A DNA stretch of 64,000 nucleotides from Oscillospiraceae bacterium (lineage in GTDB: Bacteria; Bacillota; Clostridia; Oscillospirales; Oscillospiraceae): the NCBI GenBank assembly GCA_017458335.1, contig JAFTFT010000040.1, forward strand, positions 1-64,000, given 5' to 3'. The notes below the pieces were generated by a model, which had not been told where the DNA came from, searched no databases, and saw only the letters and a list, made by a program, of their open reading frames with translations. The translations under genes were made by a program, and so were the position numbers. Numbering within the stretch: the first letter of the stretch is position 1; each line of letters starts with the position of its first letter. Shown in pieces: positions 1 to 9,173 of the stretch.

Positions 1-178
1 GGAAAGTGGTGTTATCCCATGTTTCCGTTGTAGAGACCTAGTGAAAAAGATGTCCTACTTCAACGGAAACAGTGTTCAGCCTCTCCGGAACAAGTGTTCA
101 ATCTCCTCGGTTTCAGTGCCCAGAATAAACGGAATATTCAAGAGATAGTAACATGGAAAATCATAGGAGCAGACTATT
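1..178. other. Leading segment with no recognised gene
   Basis: This stretch precedes the first complete gene. Short open frames cross it, but none carries a motif I recognise, so it may be the end of a gene outside the window or decayed DNA. The ribosome site for the next gene (AGGAG at 165-169) lies at its end. Confidence 0.4.
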
Positions 179-1369
179 GTGAAAATATTGGTTCTCACGT
201 CGATATATAAAGATCCTGAAGATTCAAAAGATTCGGAGATGACGCCGGTTGTTCACTACTTTGCACGCCAATGGGTGAGGATGGGGCATGAAGTAGAAGT
301 TATTCACAATTTTAATACCTATCTTCTCCCAATATATTTTATTCCGAAGAATATTTTGTTTAAAAGAACGAATTTTCGAGTTTCCCTTAATCTTAAACAA
401 CGGAAAGAGAAACACTATTTTATGGATGGAGTGAGCATTCATAGAATACCAATTAAAAAAAGTATCCCACGAGGTCCCTACTCGAAACACAGACTCAATA
501 ATCAACTCAAAAGAATATTGGAATTATTAAAAGATAGAAGTTTTATTCCAGACGTAATAGTGGGACATGCTGAAAATCCACAAATTTTCCAGCTTTATAA
601 ACTGAAAAAGGAATTCCCGAAAGCAAGAACCTCAATTGTGTTCCACGGAATTGAGTACTTAAATCGCGCTGGGTTCGAAGAATGGAAAGATGTTTATCTT
701 AATTCTATAGATAAGTATGGATTCAGATCAGAGAGTGTTCATAGAAAAGCACAGGAGAAGATAGGATTTAACAAAACGTTTTTTCTCTGCCCTTCTGGAA
801 TCGATGATAATTATATTATCGGGGATTCGCTTAAAGGAACTGCTGATATTCATAAAATATTGTATGTTGGACAACTGATTGAGCGAAAACACTTGAAGAC
901 AGTTATAGAAGCGCTTGCTAGAAAAAGTGATTATAAATATGAGCTTACTGTAATTGGCGCTGGTGTTCAGGAAAGTGAAGACAGGGCTTTTGCAAATGAA
1001 CTAGGTGTCTCCGTATGTTTTAAAGGGAAACTACCACATGAAACTGTTATAGATGAGATGCGAAAAGCTGGCTGTTTTGTGATGGTGAGCGAGAATGAAG
1101 TCTTTGGCTTGGTATATCTTGAAGCTATGGCTCAAGGATGTATAACAATTGCTTCTGAAAAAGAAGGGATGGAAGGAATCATTATTGATGGGAAAAATGG
1201 CTTTCTAGCAAAAGCGGGAGACACTGATTCACTTTGTGAAGTTTTGGATCATATTCGTCAATTGTCTGAAGAAAAAAAACAGAGTATTAGAATTCAAAGC
1301 CTTTTAACGGCCAGAGAATTCTCTGAATCAGCTGTTGCCCAGAAATATCTATCTAATGTAATATCGTAA
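179..1369 (+). CDS. Glycosyltransferase family 4 (GT-B fold)
   Basis: A 396-residue probable sugar transferase adding a sugar from a nucleotide donor to a lipid-linked surface polysaccharide at the cytoplasmic membrane face. The C-terminal half carries the GT4 donor-binding pattern: YVGQLIERKH near residue 225, and the E-x7-E type motif in ENEVFGLVYLEAMAQG near residue 305. The start is a GTG nine bases after AGGAG. The gene is visibly AT-richer than the genes after 4.8 kb, which suggests acquisition by transfer, common in polysaccharide loci. Acceptor and donor cannot be told from sequence. Confidence 0.8.
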   Translation: MKILVLTSIYKDPEDSKDSEMTPVVHYFARQWVRMGHEVEVIHNFNTYLLPIYFIPKNILFKRTNFRVSLNLKQRKEKHYFMDGVSIHRIPIKKSIPRGPYSKHRLNNQLKRILELLKDRSFIPDVIVGHAENPQIFQLYKLKKEFPKARTSIVFHGIEYLNRAGFEEWKDVYLNSIDKYGFRSESVHRKAQEKIGFNKTFFLCPSGIDDNYIIGDSLKGTADIHKILYVGQLIERKHLKTVIEALARKSDYKYELTVIGAGVQESEDRAFANELGVSVCFKGKLPHETVIDEMRKAGCFVMVSENEVFGLVYLEAMAQGCITIASEKEGMEGIIIDGKNGFLAKAGDTDSLCEVLDHIRQLSEEKKQSIRIQSLLTAREFSESAVAQKYLSNVIS

Positions 1370-1580
1370 CTCTATGAAGATCATAAACAGAAATTATGTA
1401 TAATAGAATTCAATAGAAAAAAGTGCCCTCATAGTGCTTTACGACAATGAAGTGATATTTGCCCCGCTTTGGGCATACTCTCGTAGATGAGACACGGGCT
1501 CCGTTTATGTCGCGTTTGTTGTGAGCCAAGCTCTTTTCGCTTTTTATAAGAGAATACGTGGTTGAAAGGAATTTGGTAAA

Positions 1581-3080
1581 ATGTCAGAAACAAAGAGAAA
1601 ATATGTCCTTACCCTTTATTTCCTTATTATATTTATTATATTTTTTGTTTTTTATACTGCTTGCTATCCGATCCTGCCTTCCGATATGGATGACTGGGCA
1701 TATATATATCCACGCAGAATAGCTGTGCCGATCTGGAAAGTGTGGAATCCGATCCGCGTCTTTGCGGAGGTGGGAATGCCAGCTGTCAGCATGATGTCGA
1801 GTGTCCTGTTCAGACCGTTGACGGGCAATATTTTCACGGCGATGATGATTGGATATGCGCTGTGCATGGCCACAGCAATGACAATGCTTCTGTTTTTCCT
1901 TTATAAAATGCTTCAAAAGAAGCAGTTTACGGTGAATCAAATAATTCTCTGGTCATTGTTTTTCCTGTTGTCACATTTCTGGATCTTCCGTATAGATTAC
2001 CAGATGAATGATTACATGCTGAGAACCAGCGATGCATGTACGCATTTTTTCTATGTCATACCGAACCTGATGAATGCAACAGCAGTCCTTTGGCTGGAAT
2101 CGGATGCCGCCCTGAGGAATCTGCGACCATCGAATGGTTCCTATCTTAAGAAAGCTGTATTTTTGTTGTTCGCTTACTTTTGCATCTTTTCAAACATCTG
2201 GTCGGGGATGATTCTGGCAGCTTATCTGGGCAGCGTGATGATCTTTCATACCATTGCGGCAATCCGGAATAAAATACGATTTCAGGCATGGCTGTCTGAA
2301 AACAGCATGCTGCTTCTTCTGATTGTGATGTGGCTTGTTTCGCAACTTTTTGAACTGAACGGAATGCGCGCAGTGGAGATTGCAGAAGATAAACCTTTTG
2401 AGATTGGCAGAACGCTTGCTTTCATTCCGCTTGTCCTGAAAGGAATGAACCACAGATATGTGTTCACGATCGGCATACTCTTTGTCGTCGGAGCTGCGGA
2501 GCTGCTGCGCTACAGAGACAAAGAAAAGATGCCTGCCATATACCGATGGGGCCTGGCAAGCATTCTGGCTTTTCTTTATCTTATCCTAAGCTGTGCAAAA
2601 GTTGGTGCTGACTATATTCGAAGACCGGATGTGTTTTATGGGCTTTTCTTCTTGTGCTCGATACTGATTATCTTAACAGGAGCCGTGGGAATCAACAGGT
2701 TCCCCGCTGCCAAGCTAATTCTTCCCCTGATATTGGTGATTATTCTTTCAGACTGCAACAGCCCGGGGAGAACCTGGCGTTATTCCAATTATATGGGAAT
2801 AGACCCAAGAATTATCAATAACATTAACAATGATATTGTAAACCAACTCAAAGAGGCTGAGCTGGAGGGCAAAGATTCCACAACGATCTACGTTCCGGAT
2901 TTTGAAGTTGCAGATAACGGATTGTACAGTGTGAGAGCAACGGAGATTATCGGAGAAACGATGTGGAAACTCGGAGTTGTGAATAAAAACATTGTTGTTG
3001 ACTACATTGTGCCATCCAAGGAAAAGAATATTCTGCTTGAGACAGCACCTGAGCGTTGGTCTCTTAAGGTAATACCGTGA
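1581..3080 (+). CDS. Large multi-pass membrane protein, DUF6056/GtrII-like
   Basis: A 499-residue protein with about ten hydrophobic segments, the first at residues 10-30, and a soluble C-terminal tail of about 90 residues. Just after the first membrane segment it has PSDMDDWAYI, an acidic pair in an external loop. The same arrangement (MVSDDFAYCF) is seen in the convergent gene at 3188-4570 and is typical of GT-C-like or DUF6056 surface-polysaccharide membrane proteins, where the acidic residues are thought to be catalytic. Probable role: modification of a lipid-linked glycan on the outer membrane face (inference). AAAGGAAT precedes the ATG. An alternative is a polymerase. Confidence 0.6.
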   Translation: MSETKRKYVLTLYFLIIFIIFFVFYTACYPILPSDMDDWAYIYPRRIAVPIWKVWNPIRVFAEVGMPAVSMMSSVLFRPLTGNIFTAMMIGYALCMATAMTMLLFFLYKMLQKKQFTVNQIILWSLFFLLSHFWIFRIDYQMNDYMLRTSDACTHFFYVIPNLMNATAVLWLESDAALRNLRPSNGSYLKKAVFLLFAYFCIFSNIWSGMILAAYLGSVMIFHTIAAIRNKIRFQAWLSENSMLLLLIVMWLVSQLFELNGMRAVEIAEDKPFEIGRTLAFIPLVLKGMNHRYVFTIGILFVVGAAELLRYRDKEKMPAIYRWGLASILAFLYLILSCAKVGADYIRRPDVFYGLFFLCSILIILTGAVGINRFPAAKLILPLILVIILSDCNSPGRTWRYSNYMGIDPRIINNINNDIVNQLKEAELEGKDSTTIYVPDFEVADNGLYSVRATEIIGETMWKLGVVNKNIVVDYIVPSKEKNILLETAPERWSLKVIP

Positions 3081-3187
3081 GGGTACAGGAAAAAGGGAAC
3101 TTGCTTTTTGAAAGGTCACACTGTCCGGGATAGTGATCAGAGAAAACCGGTGAAGAGTGATATTTGCATGATCGCGTGACATCGCTG

Positions 3188-4570
3188 TTATGATTTCTGC
3201 TCTCTCACCGGATCTATACCTCGCACTTCCTCCAGTCCGTAATAATCCGCAATGTTGATGTTCGGGCCGACAGAAGGATCCGAGAGGCTCAGCTCAAAGG
3301 GAACCGCGTAGGCGGTATACGGATAATAGTTTTCCAGTACGACACTGCGTTGGCCGGCGGCCAGCGCAGTGTCTATTTGCTGCTCACGCAGCTGCTGCTT
3401 GTGGTAAGAAACGGCAACGTCCAGCACACCAACCGGAAACTGCAGCAGAAACAGAACCGAGAGGCAGGCCAATGCGACACAGGAGAAATCAGGCCGATCC
3501 ACCCGGCAGAGTCCGGCCAGCAGCAGAACGGAGGCCAACAGCAGCAAAAACACCGTCGTACAAAGGTGCCGCGGGACAAAATATGCGGCGAAGGTATAAG
3601 AAAGGTGTGTCAGCAGAGCCCCGACAAAGAGAAGGGCAGACGCAATAAGAAGACGTTTTTCTACGTGATAAGAAACGGCCAGAGCAAACAGCACGGTCCA
3701 GATCAGAAGCGGCCAGAGCAGATCATTCCGTGCAGCATCAAATATAACACGGAAATTATACCCGATGACGGAAATCGACGGAGCCCCGGCCCGGCCGGCG
3801 GTTGCCGGAGCAGTCATGAGAAACACATAGCCTGCCATCGCGGCGACGATCCAGAAGAGTGGAAACAATCGGAACTGCCGGGTTTTTATCCACTGAAGCA
3901 GGTAGAGACAAACGGCGAGGAACAGAAATACCAAAGAGGCATTCTCCGACCATGTCCCGAAGACAAAAGCCAGAAAGATCCGCATGACAGAGAGAAAAAC
4001 ACTCTCATGGTGAGGCAGAGCCAAATAATCCATCAAAAACGGGAAGAGAAATAGAAGAGAGCAGGAGAGCCCCCAGAAGTAGTTGAGCGACCCGTCCAGC
4101 CAGAGCACGTTTTCACCGAAAGCCGGAAGAAAACAGCAGAAGAAGCAGATCCCGAAAAGGAGAATCACCATCTCCTGTTTCCGGGAAGGGAGCGCGATCA
4201 TTCGCCGGATCAGCGCACACAGCAGAACCGCGTTCAACGCATTCAGCGCACAGTACACCGGCCGCGGGAGCAGGAGAAGCAGCTGTACCAGCCCGTGAAC
4301 GATCACGCGGCCGTTTGTCACGTTCCGGTGCTCTGCCATCGAGGGAATGATCTGCCCCACATGCCGGATCCGGGTCCAGTCGGCAAAGCTGAAACAGTAG
4401 GCAAAATCGTCCGACACCATCGGTGTCAGAGCGGTCAGGCCCAGCGCCACAAGGAAAACAAGGACACAGAGAAGAATAAAAGGACGATGATTCTCAGACC
4501 CGGGGACCATGGAATTCGCACCGGGATCTCCTGATTTTGGATCGAGAGACTGAAACGATGTGTTATTCAA
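3188..4570 (-). CDS. DUF6056-like polysaccharide membrane protein
   Basis: A 460-residue protein with about eleven membrane segments. The first spans residues 30-52, followed by MVSDDFAYCF, the acidic external-loop motif of DUF6056 and GT-C-like proteins. The gene is read from a TTG codon preceded by GGGAG at a nine-base spacing; an ATG 20 codons in (at 4510) is an alternative start. A perfect-consensus promoter lies 85-113 bases upstream. It converges on 1581-3080, to which it seems related in topology though not closely in sequence. Likely involved in glycan modification at the cell surface; substrate unknown. Confidence 0.6.
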   Translation of the reverse strand: MNNTSFQSLDPKSGDPGANSMVPGSENHRPFILLCVLVFLVALGLTALTPMVSDDFAYCFSFADWTRIRHVGQIIPSMAEHRNVTNGRVIVHGLVQLLLLLPRPVYCALNALNAVLLCALIRRMIALPSRKQEMVILLFGICFFCCFLPAFGENVLWLDGSLNYFWGLSCSLLFLFPFLMDYLALPHHESVFLSVMRIFLAFVFGTWSENASLVFLFLAVCLYLLQWIKTRQFRLFPLFWIVAAMAGYVFLMTAPATAGRAGAPSISVIGYNFRVIFDAARNDLLWPLLIWTVLFALAVSYHVEKRLLIASALLFVGALLTHLSYTFAAYFVPRHLCTTVFLLLLASVLLLAGLCRVDRPDFSCVALACLSVLFLLQFPVGVLDVAVSYHKQQLREQQIDTALAAGQRSVVLENYYPYTAYAVPFELSLSDPSVGPNINIADYYGLEEVRGIDPVREQKS

Positions 4571-4654
4571 AGGAAGATACTCCCTTCGTGGATAGAATCA
4601 CGGTGAATCAGAGCGACAGCATCAACACGATACTTGTCTGATCGGATGATTCAA

Positions 4655-4683
4655 ATTATAAAGTAAGCCATATCGTTTGTCAA
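4655..4683 (-). promoter_or_regulatory. Consensus sigma-A promoter for the 3188-4570 gene
   Basis: On the minus strand TTGACA (4683-4678) is followed after exactly 17 bases by TATAAT (4660-4655). Both hexamers match the consensus perfectly. Predicted transcription start is near 4648, giving a leader of about 78 bases. Confidence 0.8.
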
Positions 4684-4856
4684 ACAGAACACGAAGGAAC
4701 GTCTGCCACATAACCGCACGGTACTCGCTGCGCCTTTTCCGTACCGAATACCACCGCATAAGAAACTGTAGCTTTTTTGAACATAACGTGATAAGATACG
4801 AAAAATACACGTACAGAGCGTTCCCCAAAAAGACCCGTTCCGTACAGGAGATCATC

Positions 4857-6197
4857 ATGGTACTTAAGATTGAGAATAAAATAAAAGACTCTGCTTTGTT
4901 GAAGATCCTGTTCACCATCGCGTTTGCAGGGGCCTATATTGTGTCCGAGCCTACGCTGAGCAGCACCTATTTCCTGTATTTTACCTACAGGACGCAGACG
5001 CTGGTGATCTACGCAAACTACGCCGTGCTGGCGCTGGTCTATCTTCTCACGGTGCTGCAGCTGGTCAGCATGTTTCGCGCCCATGAAAAACCGGACACCG
5101 GCATGCTGCTGCCCTATATCGCGGTTTACATCGGATATCTTGTCGCGACTCTGGTGAACCCGGAGACGGGCAGCATGGCACGGTGGTCGGACTCCTTCTT
5201 CTATTCTCTGATCCCGCTTCTGACCGCCTTCCTTTTCTGCTGCACCGACAGGGGAAAGAGATATTATCTCACCACGGTGTCGACAATCTATCTGGTCCTT
5301 GCGATCCTGAATATCGTTTTCTATTTCTTCCCGCAGCTTTATATCGGGGAAGGGCAAGACTGGCGTGAAGAGTTTTTCCTGGGCTTTGAGAACAAGGCCG
5401 GGTGGTCACTGATGATGGGCGCGTTTTTCACGCTTATGGATTGGAAGCTGAACGGCCGGCTCTGGAAGACGGTGCTGTATTTTGCCGTGCTGCTGGTCAA
5501 TATCCGTATCATCTGGTGTATTACGGCGCTGATCGGGACGATCCTGCTGTTTGGCTACTTCCTGCTTCCGTTTGCGCGGAAGTGGGTGCAGAAATGGGAC
5601 TTTCTGGTCTTTATCGGCATCATTCTTGTGCTGTTCTGCTGCCTGATGTTCTTCCAGAAATACACCGTCAGCTCGGAACCGGTTGGGCTTTTTATTGAAG
5701 AAGTCTTTAAGAAAAAACGGAATCTTTCCGGGCGCCTGCCGCTCTGGCAGCTGGGGGTCGCGACCGTGATGAAAAAGCCCTGGTTCGGCGTCGGAGCCCA
5801 GCTCAATCCGGGCTTTATCCTGATGGCAGACGAATACGGCGTGTGGTCCTGGTATCACGCGCATAACGAGCTGCTGCAGACCTGGTATGAGGGCGGACTG
5901 CTGACGGTGGTTCTCGCGGTTCTCATGCTGGCTTATGCCGCCAGGAGATTCCGGCCCTGCGAGGATAGAAAACTCTCCGGCCTCTGCAAGATGCTGCTGT
6001 TTCTCTTCCTGTTCATGCAGCTGAGCGACAACATGCCCTACTATCTCTGGTACATGACCGCCTATGTGGCCCATGTTGGGGTGATGCTCTGCGGCCGGCC
6101 GGTGCCCGGCCCGGCGCTGAACCCGGACTGGAAAGAAGCTGATGAGGCTTCCGCCGAAAAAGATCGCGATTTACTTGCGGAACCGACAGACGAGTGA
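4857..6197 (+). CDS. O-antigen ligase/polymerase-like membrane protein
   Basis: A 446-residue protein with ten or more membrane segments and a large external loop near residues 280-350 containing GRLPLWQLGV, then HAHNELLQTWYEGG. The H-x-H-N-x-LL-Q pattern is the hallmark of the Wzy_C/O-antigen ligase family, which joins lipid-linked polysaccharide units or transfers glycans on the outer membrane face. I chose the ATG at 4857 because AGGAG lies six bases upstream; the frame is open for a further 60 codons but that part is basic and hydrophilic. Followed 48 bases later by the initiating sugar transferase, so probably part of the polymer assembly pathway. Confidence 0.8.
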   Translation: MVLKIENKIKDSALLKILFTIAFAGAYIVSEPTLSSTYFLYFTYRTQTLVIYANYAVLALVYLLTVLQLVSMFRAHEKPDTGMLLPYIAVYIGYLVATLVNPETGSMARWSDSFFYSLIPLLTAFLFCCTDRGKRYYLTTVSTIYLVLAILNIVFYFFPQLYIGEGQDWREEFFLGFENKAGWSLMMGAFFTLMDWKLNGRLWKTVLYFAVLLVNIRIIWCITALIGTILLFGYFLLPFARKWVQKWDFLVFIGIILVLFCCLMFFQKYTVSSEPVGLFIEEVFKKKRNLSGRLPLWQLGVATVMKKPWFGVGAQLNPGFILMADEYGVWSWYHAHNELLQTWYEGGLLTVVLAVLMLAYAARRFRPCEDRKLSGLCKMLLFLFLFMQLSDNMPYYLWYMTAYVAHVGVMLCGRPVPGPALNPDWKEADEASAEKDRDLLAEPTDE

Positions 6198-6244
6198 TAT
6201 AATAAACCGATTATACATCTGAGAGGCTTCGGAAAGGGAATGCC

Positions 6245-6943
6245 ATGACACACAGAACCTTTTATGAAAAAGTGATCAAAAGGATCCTGGATGTGCTGAT
6301 CTCGTCGGTGGGGATGCTCCTGTTCTCCTGGCTGTATGCGATTGTGGCGCTGCTGGTACGCTTTTTCCTCGGAAAACCCGTGATCTTTTCGCAGGAGCGC
6401 CCCGGCCGCAATGACCCGAAAACCGGGAGGGAACGGCCGTTTCGCCTTTATAAGTTCCGGTCCATGAAGGACCTGAAGGATAAAAACGGGAGGGAACTCC
6501 CCGATGACGCAAGGCTGACGAAGTTCGGACGGGTGCTGCGCTCGACGAGCCTGGATGAGCTCCCGGAAGTATGGAACATCTTCAAGGGGGACATGTCCCT
6601 GGTTGGGCCGAGACCGCTCCTGATGGAATACCTTCCGTATTATACCGAGCGGGAACATCACCGCCACGACGTGCGTCCCGGCCTCACGGGGCTGGCACAG
6701 GTGAACGGCCGTACCGCCGTATCCTGGCAGAAAAAGTTTGACTACGATCTGGAATACGTCGAAAAGTGCTCCTTCCTGCTGGATGTGAAAATCCTGCTGC
6801 AGACCGTGATCAAAACCGTGAAGCGCTCCGACATCTACGTCGGAAGCGCGGTCCCCTGGGGCAGATTCGATGACATGCGGAAAAAGGAACTGCAGGAAGC
6901 GAAGATGGCGCAGAACGCGACAAAAGGAGAGACCGAATCATGA
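6245..6943 (+). CDS. PglC-type monotopic sugar-phosphate transferase
   Basis: A 232-residue initiating transferase that moves a sugar 1-phosphate from a UDP-sugar to undecaprenyl phosphate. It has one N-terminal membrane hairpin (residues 15-38), the conserved FRLYKFRSM box, STSLDELPEVWNIFKGDMS with the catalytic Asp-Glu pair, VGPRPL, and RPGLTGLAQVNGR. The length matches the short PglC class rather than WbaP/WcaJ, which have extra membrane domains. Its stop overlaps the next start by four bases (ATGA), so it is translationally coupled to the aminotransferase. The sugar is not evident; diNAcBac or GalNAc-type substrates are typical of PglC relatives. Confidence 0.9.
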   Translation: MTHRTFYEKVIKRILDVLISSVGMLLFSWLYAIVALLVRFFLGKPVIFSQERPGRNDPKTGRERPFRLYKFRSMKDLKDKNGRELPDDARLTKFGRVLRSTSLDELPEVWNIFKGDMSLVGPRPLLMEYLPYYTEREHHRHDVRPGLTGLAQVNGRTAVSWQKKFDYDLEYVEKCSFLLDVKILLQTVIKTVKRSDIYVGSAVPWGRFDDMRKKELQEAKMAQNATKGETES

Positions 6944-8097
6944 TTTTTGCCAAAGAAGTCGGAGAATCGCTGACCTATAAGTTCGCCCAGGCTGCGGCGG
7001 ATATGCGGGCGCACGGCCGGGAGATCATTTCTCTGGGCCTTGGGGAACCGGACTTCAAGACGCCGCAGTATGTTCTGGACGCGACCGCGGAGGCGATGAA
7101 CGCCGGCTTTACGCATTATTCCGCTACGCAGGGCCTGCCGGAATTTCGTGAATTGATCGCGAAAGACATGAATGCCCGCTTTGCTGCCGAATACAAGGCG
7201 GCGGATATTGTCGTGACCCCGGGCATCAAGCCTGCTGTGTACTTTGCCCTCTGTGCGCTTCTGGAGCCGGGGGATGAGGTGGTTCTCTTCTCGCCTTATT
7301 ATGTGAGTTATCCTGCCATGGTGAAGCTGGCCGAACCGCAGGCCAGGATCGTGAATGTAGCCCTCGACCGAAACTTCCGGCTTGATCCGGAGAAGCTCCG
7401 CGCGGCGGTGAACCCGAAGACAAAGTGCATTCTCTTCAACAACCCGAACAATCCCACCGGGAAGGTCTTTACCAAAGAGGAGACTGACCTGCTGGTGTCG
7501 CTCGCGCTGGAAAATGACGCCTGGATCATCTCCGATGAGGTGTATGAGAAGCTGGTCTACACCGGTCGGAGTCAGATCGGACTCGCAAGCTATCCGGAGA
7601 TCCGGGACCGCCTGATTGTGACCAACGGCTTCAGCAAGTCCCATGCCATGACCGGCTGGCGGCTCGGCTTCGCCATCGGCGCGCACGACGCCATCGTGAA
7701 GATCAACAAACTTCAGCAGCATGTCAATACCAATACCTGCACCTTCATCCAGAAGGGCGCCTGCTCAATCTACACCCATGAGGCGGATCACATCGCGCCT
7801 TACGTGAAAGAACTGGAGCAGCGGATCGATTTCTTCCATGCGGAGCTCAATTCGCTGCCATATATGAAGGTGGTGAAGCCGGACGCAGGCTTTTTCTGCT
7901 TCGCGGATATCTCCGCTGCGGGAAAGGACTCCAACAGCTTCTGCGCGGATCTCCTGCAGGCGACGGGGATTGCCTCGACGCCGGGGATCGCCTTCGGACC
8001 CGAATGGGACGACTATGTGCGCTTTTCTTTTGCGGTTCCCATGGCGACACTTGTGCGTGCTGCCGGCCTCCTGAAGGCCTATGACCCGAAGGCCTGA
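6940..8097 (+). CDS. Class I/II PLP aminotransferase (AspC-like)
   Basis: A 385-residue fold-type I aminotransferase. Visible landmarks: NNPNNPTG near residue 166 (PLP ring and pyridine contacts), DEVYEKLVY near 200, and the PLP lysine in GFSKSHAMTGWR at Lys233, followed by the substrate-carboxylate Arg. The closest recognisable group is aspartate/aromatic aminotransferase. It sits inside the polysaccharide operon, coupled by ATGA overlap to the sugar transferase and followed by a 2-hydroxyacid dehydrogenase. A linked keto acid/amino acid/hydroxy acid conversion that supplies a glycan substituent is plausible, but a housekeeping role cannot be ruled out. Confidence 0.85.
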   Translation: MIFAKEVGESLTYKFAQAAADMRAHGREIISLGLGEPDFKTPQYVLDATAEAMNAGFTHYSATQGLPEFRELIAKDMNARFAAEYKAADIVVTPGIKPAVYFALCALLEPGDEVVLFSPYYVSYPAMVKLAEPQARIVNVALDRNFRLDPEKLRAAVNPKTKCILFNNPNNPTGKVFTKEETDLLVSLALENDAWIISDEVYEKLVYTGRSQIGLASYPEIRDRLIVTNGFSKSHAMTGWRLGFAIGAHDAIVKINKLQQHVNTNTCTFIQKGACSIYTHEADHIAPYVKELEQRIDFFHAELNSLPYMKVVKPDAGFFCFADISAAGKDSNSFCADLLQATGIASTPGIAFGPEWDDYVRFSFAVPMATLVRAAGLLKAYDPKA

Positions 8098-8167
8098 GCG
8101 AGCGGACAGGGCGGCTTCCCACCCGGACGGAACGCTCAGACAGAATATTCGGAATGAGGACATCAAG

Positions 8168-9172
8168 ATGACCATGTGTAAAATCCTGCTGACACGAAGC
8201 ATGCTGCCGGCAGATCTGCAGTATATCCGGGCGGGGCTGGACCTCCGGATTCCCGGACGGTACGAACTGATCGTCCCGCCGGCCTTTGACGAGAATACCC
8301 TCTGCGGCCTGGCCGGGGAAGCCGACGTGCTTCTCGGACCCTTTGTGACGGAAAAGCTCCTGCAGGCGGCGCCAAACCTGAAGCTGATTCAGGTTCCCTG
8401 GACGGGTATGGACACCTTCAATTTTGCCGCGGTACAGAACAGCGATGTTCCGATCTGCAATACCCATTCCAACGCGGATGCCGTGGCTGAGCTGGCTCTG
8501 GCGCTGACGCTGGATCTGGCCAAGAAACTGTCTTACCATGACCGCAAGATGCGCCGTGGCAGCTGGAACCGGGATCAGGAGCCGCTGTCCCTGAAATCAG
8601 TGATGCTCCGGGGCAGCACCGTCTGTGTTCTCGGCCTCGGCAGCATCGGAGGGCGGATCGCAGGGCTGTTCAAAGCCTTCGGGGCGACGATCTACGGAAC
8701 AAGCGATCACCGCGCCGCAGACGATACTGTCGATCGGGTCTTCCCGCAGGCGGAGGCGCTCGCGGCTGCCGCAGAAGCGGATATTGTCGTCTGTGCGCTC
8801 CCGCTTACACCGGAGACCCGCGGCAGAATCGGCCGGGAATTCCTTGATGCGCTGAAGCCGGGCACCCTGCTGGTGAATGTTTCCCGGGCGGCAGTCATAG
8901 AAGAGGACGCGCTGGCTGATGCGCTTCGCTTCGGACAGATCGGCGGCTTCGCGGCGGATGTCTGGTGGAACGCCCCGAAGCGGGGTGAGTCGGAAAGCTG
9001 GCCGTCTACCCACAATGACTTTCAGAATATGGAGAATGTTGTGATGTCTCCCCACCGGGCCGGCTTCATTGAAGGGAGCCTCCCACACCTCGACGGGGCC
9101 ATCGAGAACCTCACGGCGCTGGTCCGCGGGGAGACGCTGCAGAACCTCGTAGACAGGAGCAAGGCATACTGA
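8168..9172 (+). CDS. D-isomer-specific 2-hydroxyacid dehydrogenase
   Basis: A 334-residue NAD-dependent reductase of 2-keto acids to D-2-hydroxy acids. It has the Rossmann motif GLGSIGGRIAGLFKAFG near residues 156-172, the catalytic Arg in VSRAAVIEEDAL, and the acid-base His in SPHRAGF near the C-terminus. The start at 8168 is chosen for GAGGA seven bases upstream; the frame extends 29 codons further upstream but that part reads as low-complexity basic residues. It ends one base before the ATP-grasp gene. In this context it could make a hydroxy acid for attachment to a sugar amine (inference). Confidence 0.85.
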   Translation: MTMCKILLTRSMLPADLQYIRAGLDLRIPGRYELIVPPAFDENTLCGLAGEADVLLGPFVTEKLLQAAPNLKLIQVPWTGMDTFNFAAVQNSDVPICNTHSNADAVAELALALTLDLAKKLSYHDRKMRRGSWNRDQEPLSLKSVMLRGSTVCVLGLGSIGGRIAGLFKAFGATIYGTSDHRAADDTVDRVFPQAEALAAAAEADIVVCALPLTPETRGRIGREFLDALKPGTLLVNVSRAAVIEEDALADALRFGQIGGFAADVWWNAPKRGESESWPSTHNDFQNMENVVMSPHRAGFIEGSLPHLDGAIENLTALVRGETLQNLVDRSKAY

Positions 9173-9173
9173 T

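Noticed and set aside
3350..4054. A 234-codon plus-strand frame inside the DUF6056-like gene
   Set aside because: Gln/Arg-rich shadow frame of a membrane protein on the other strand; no start signal.
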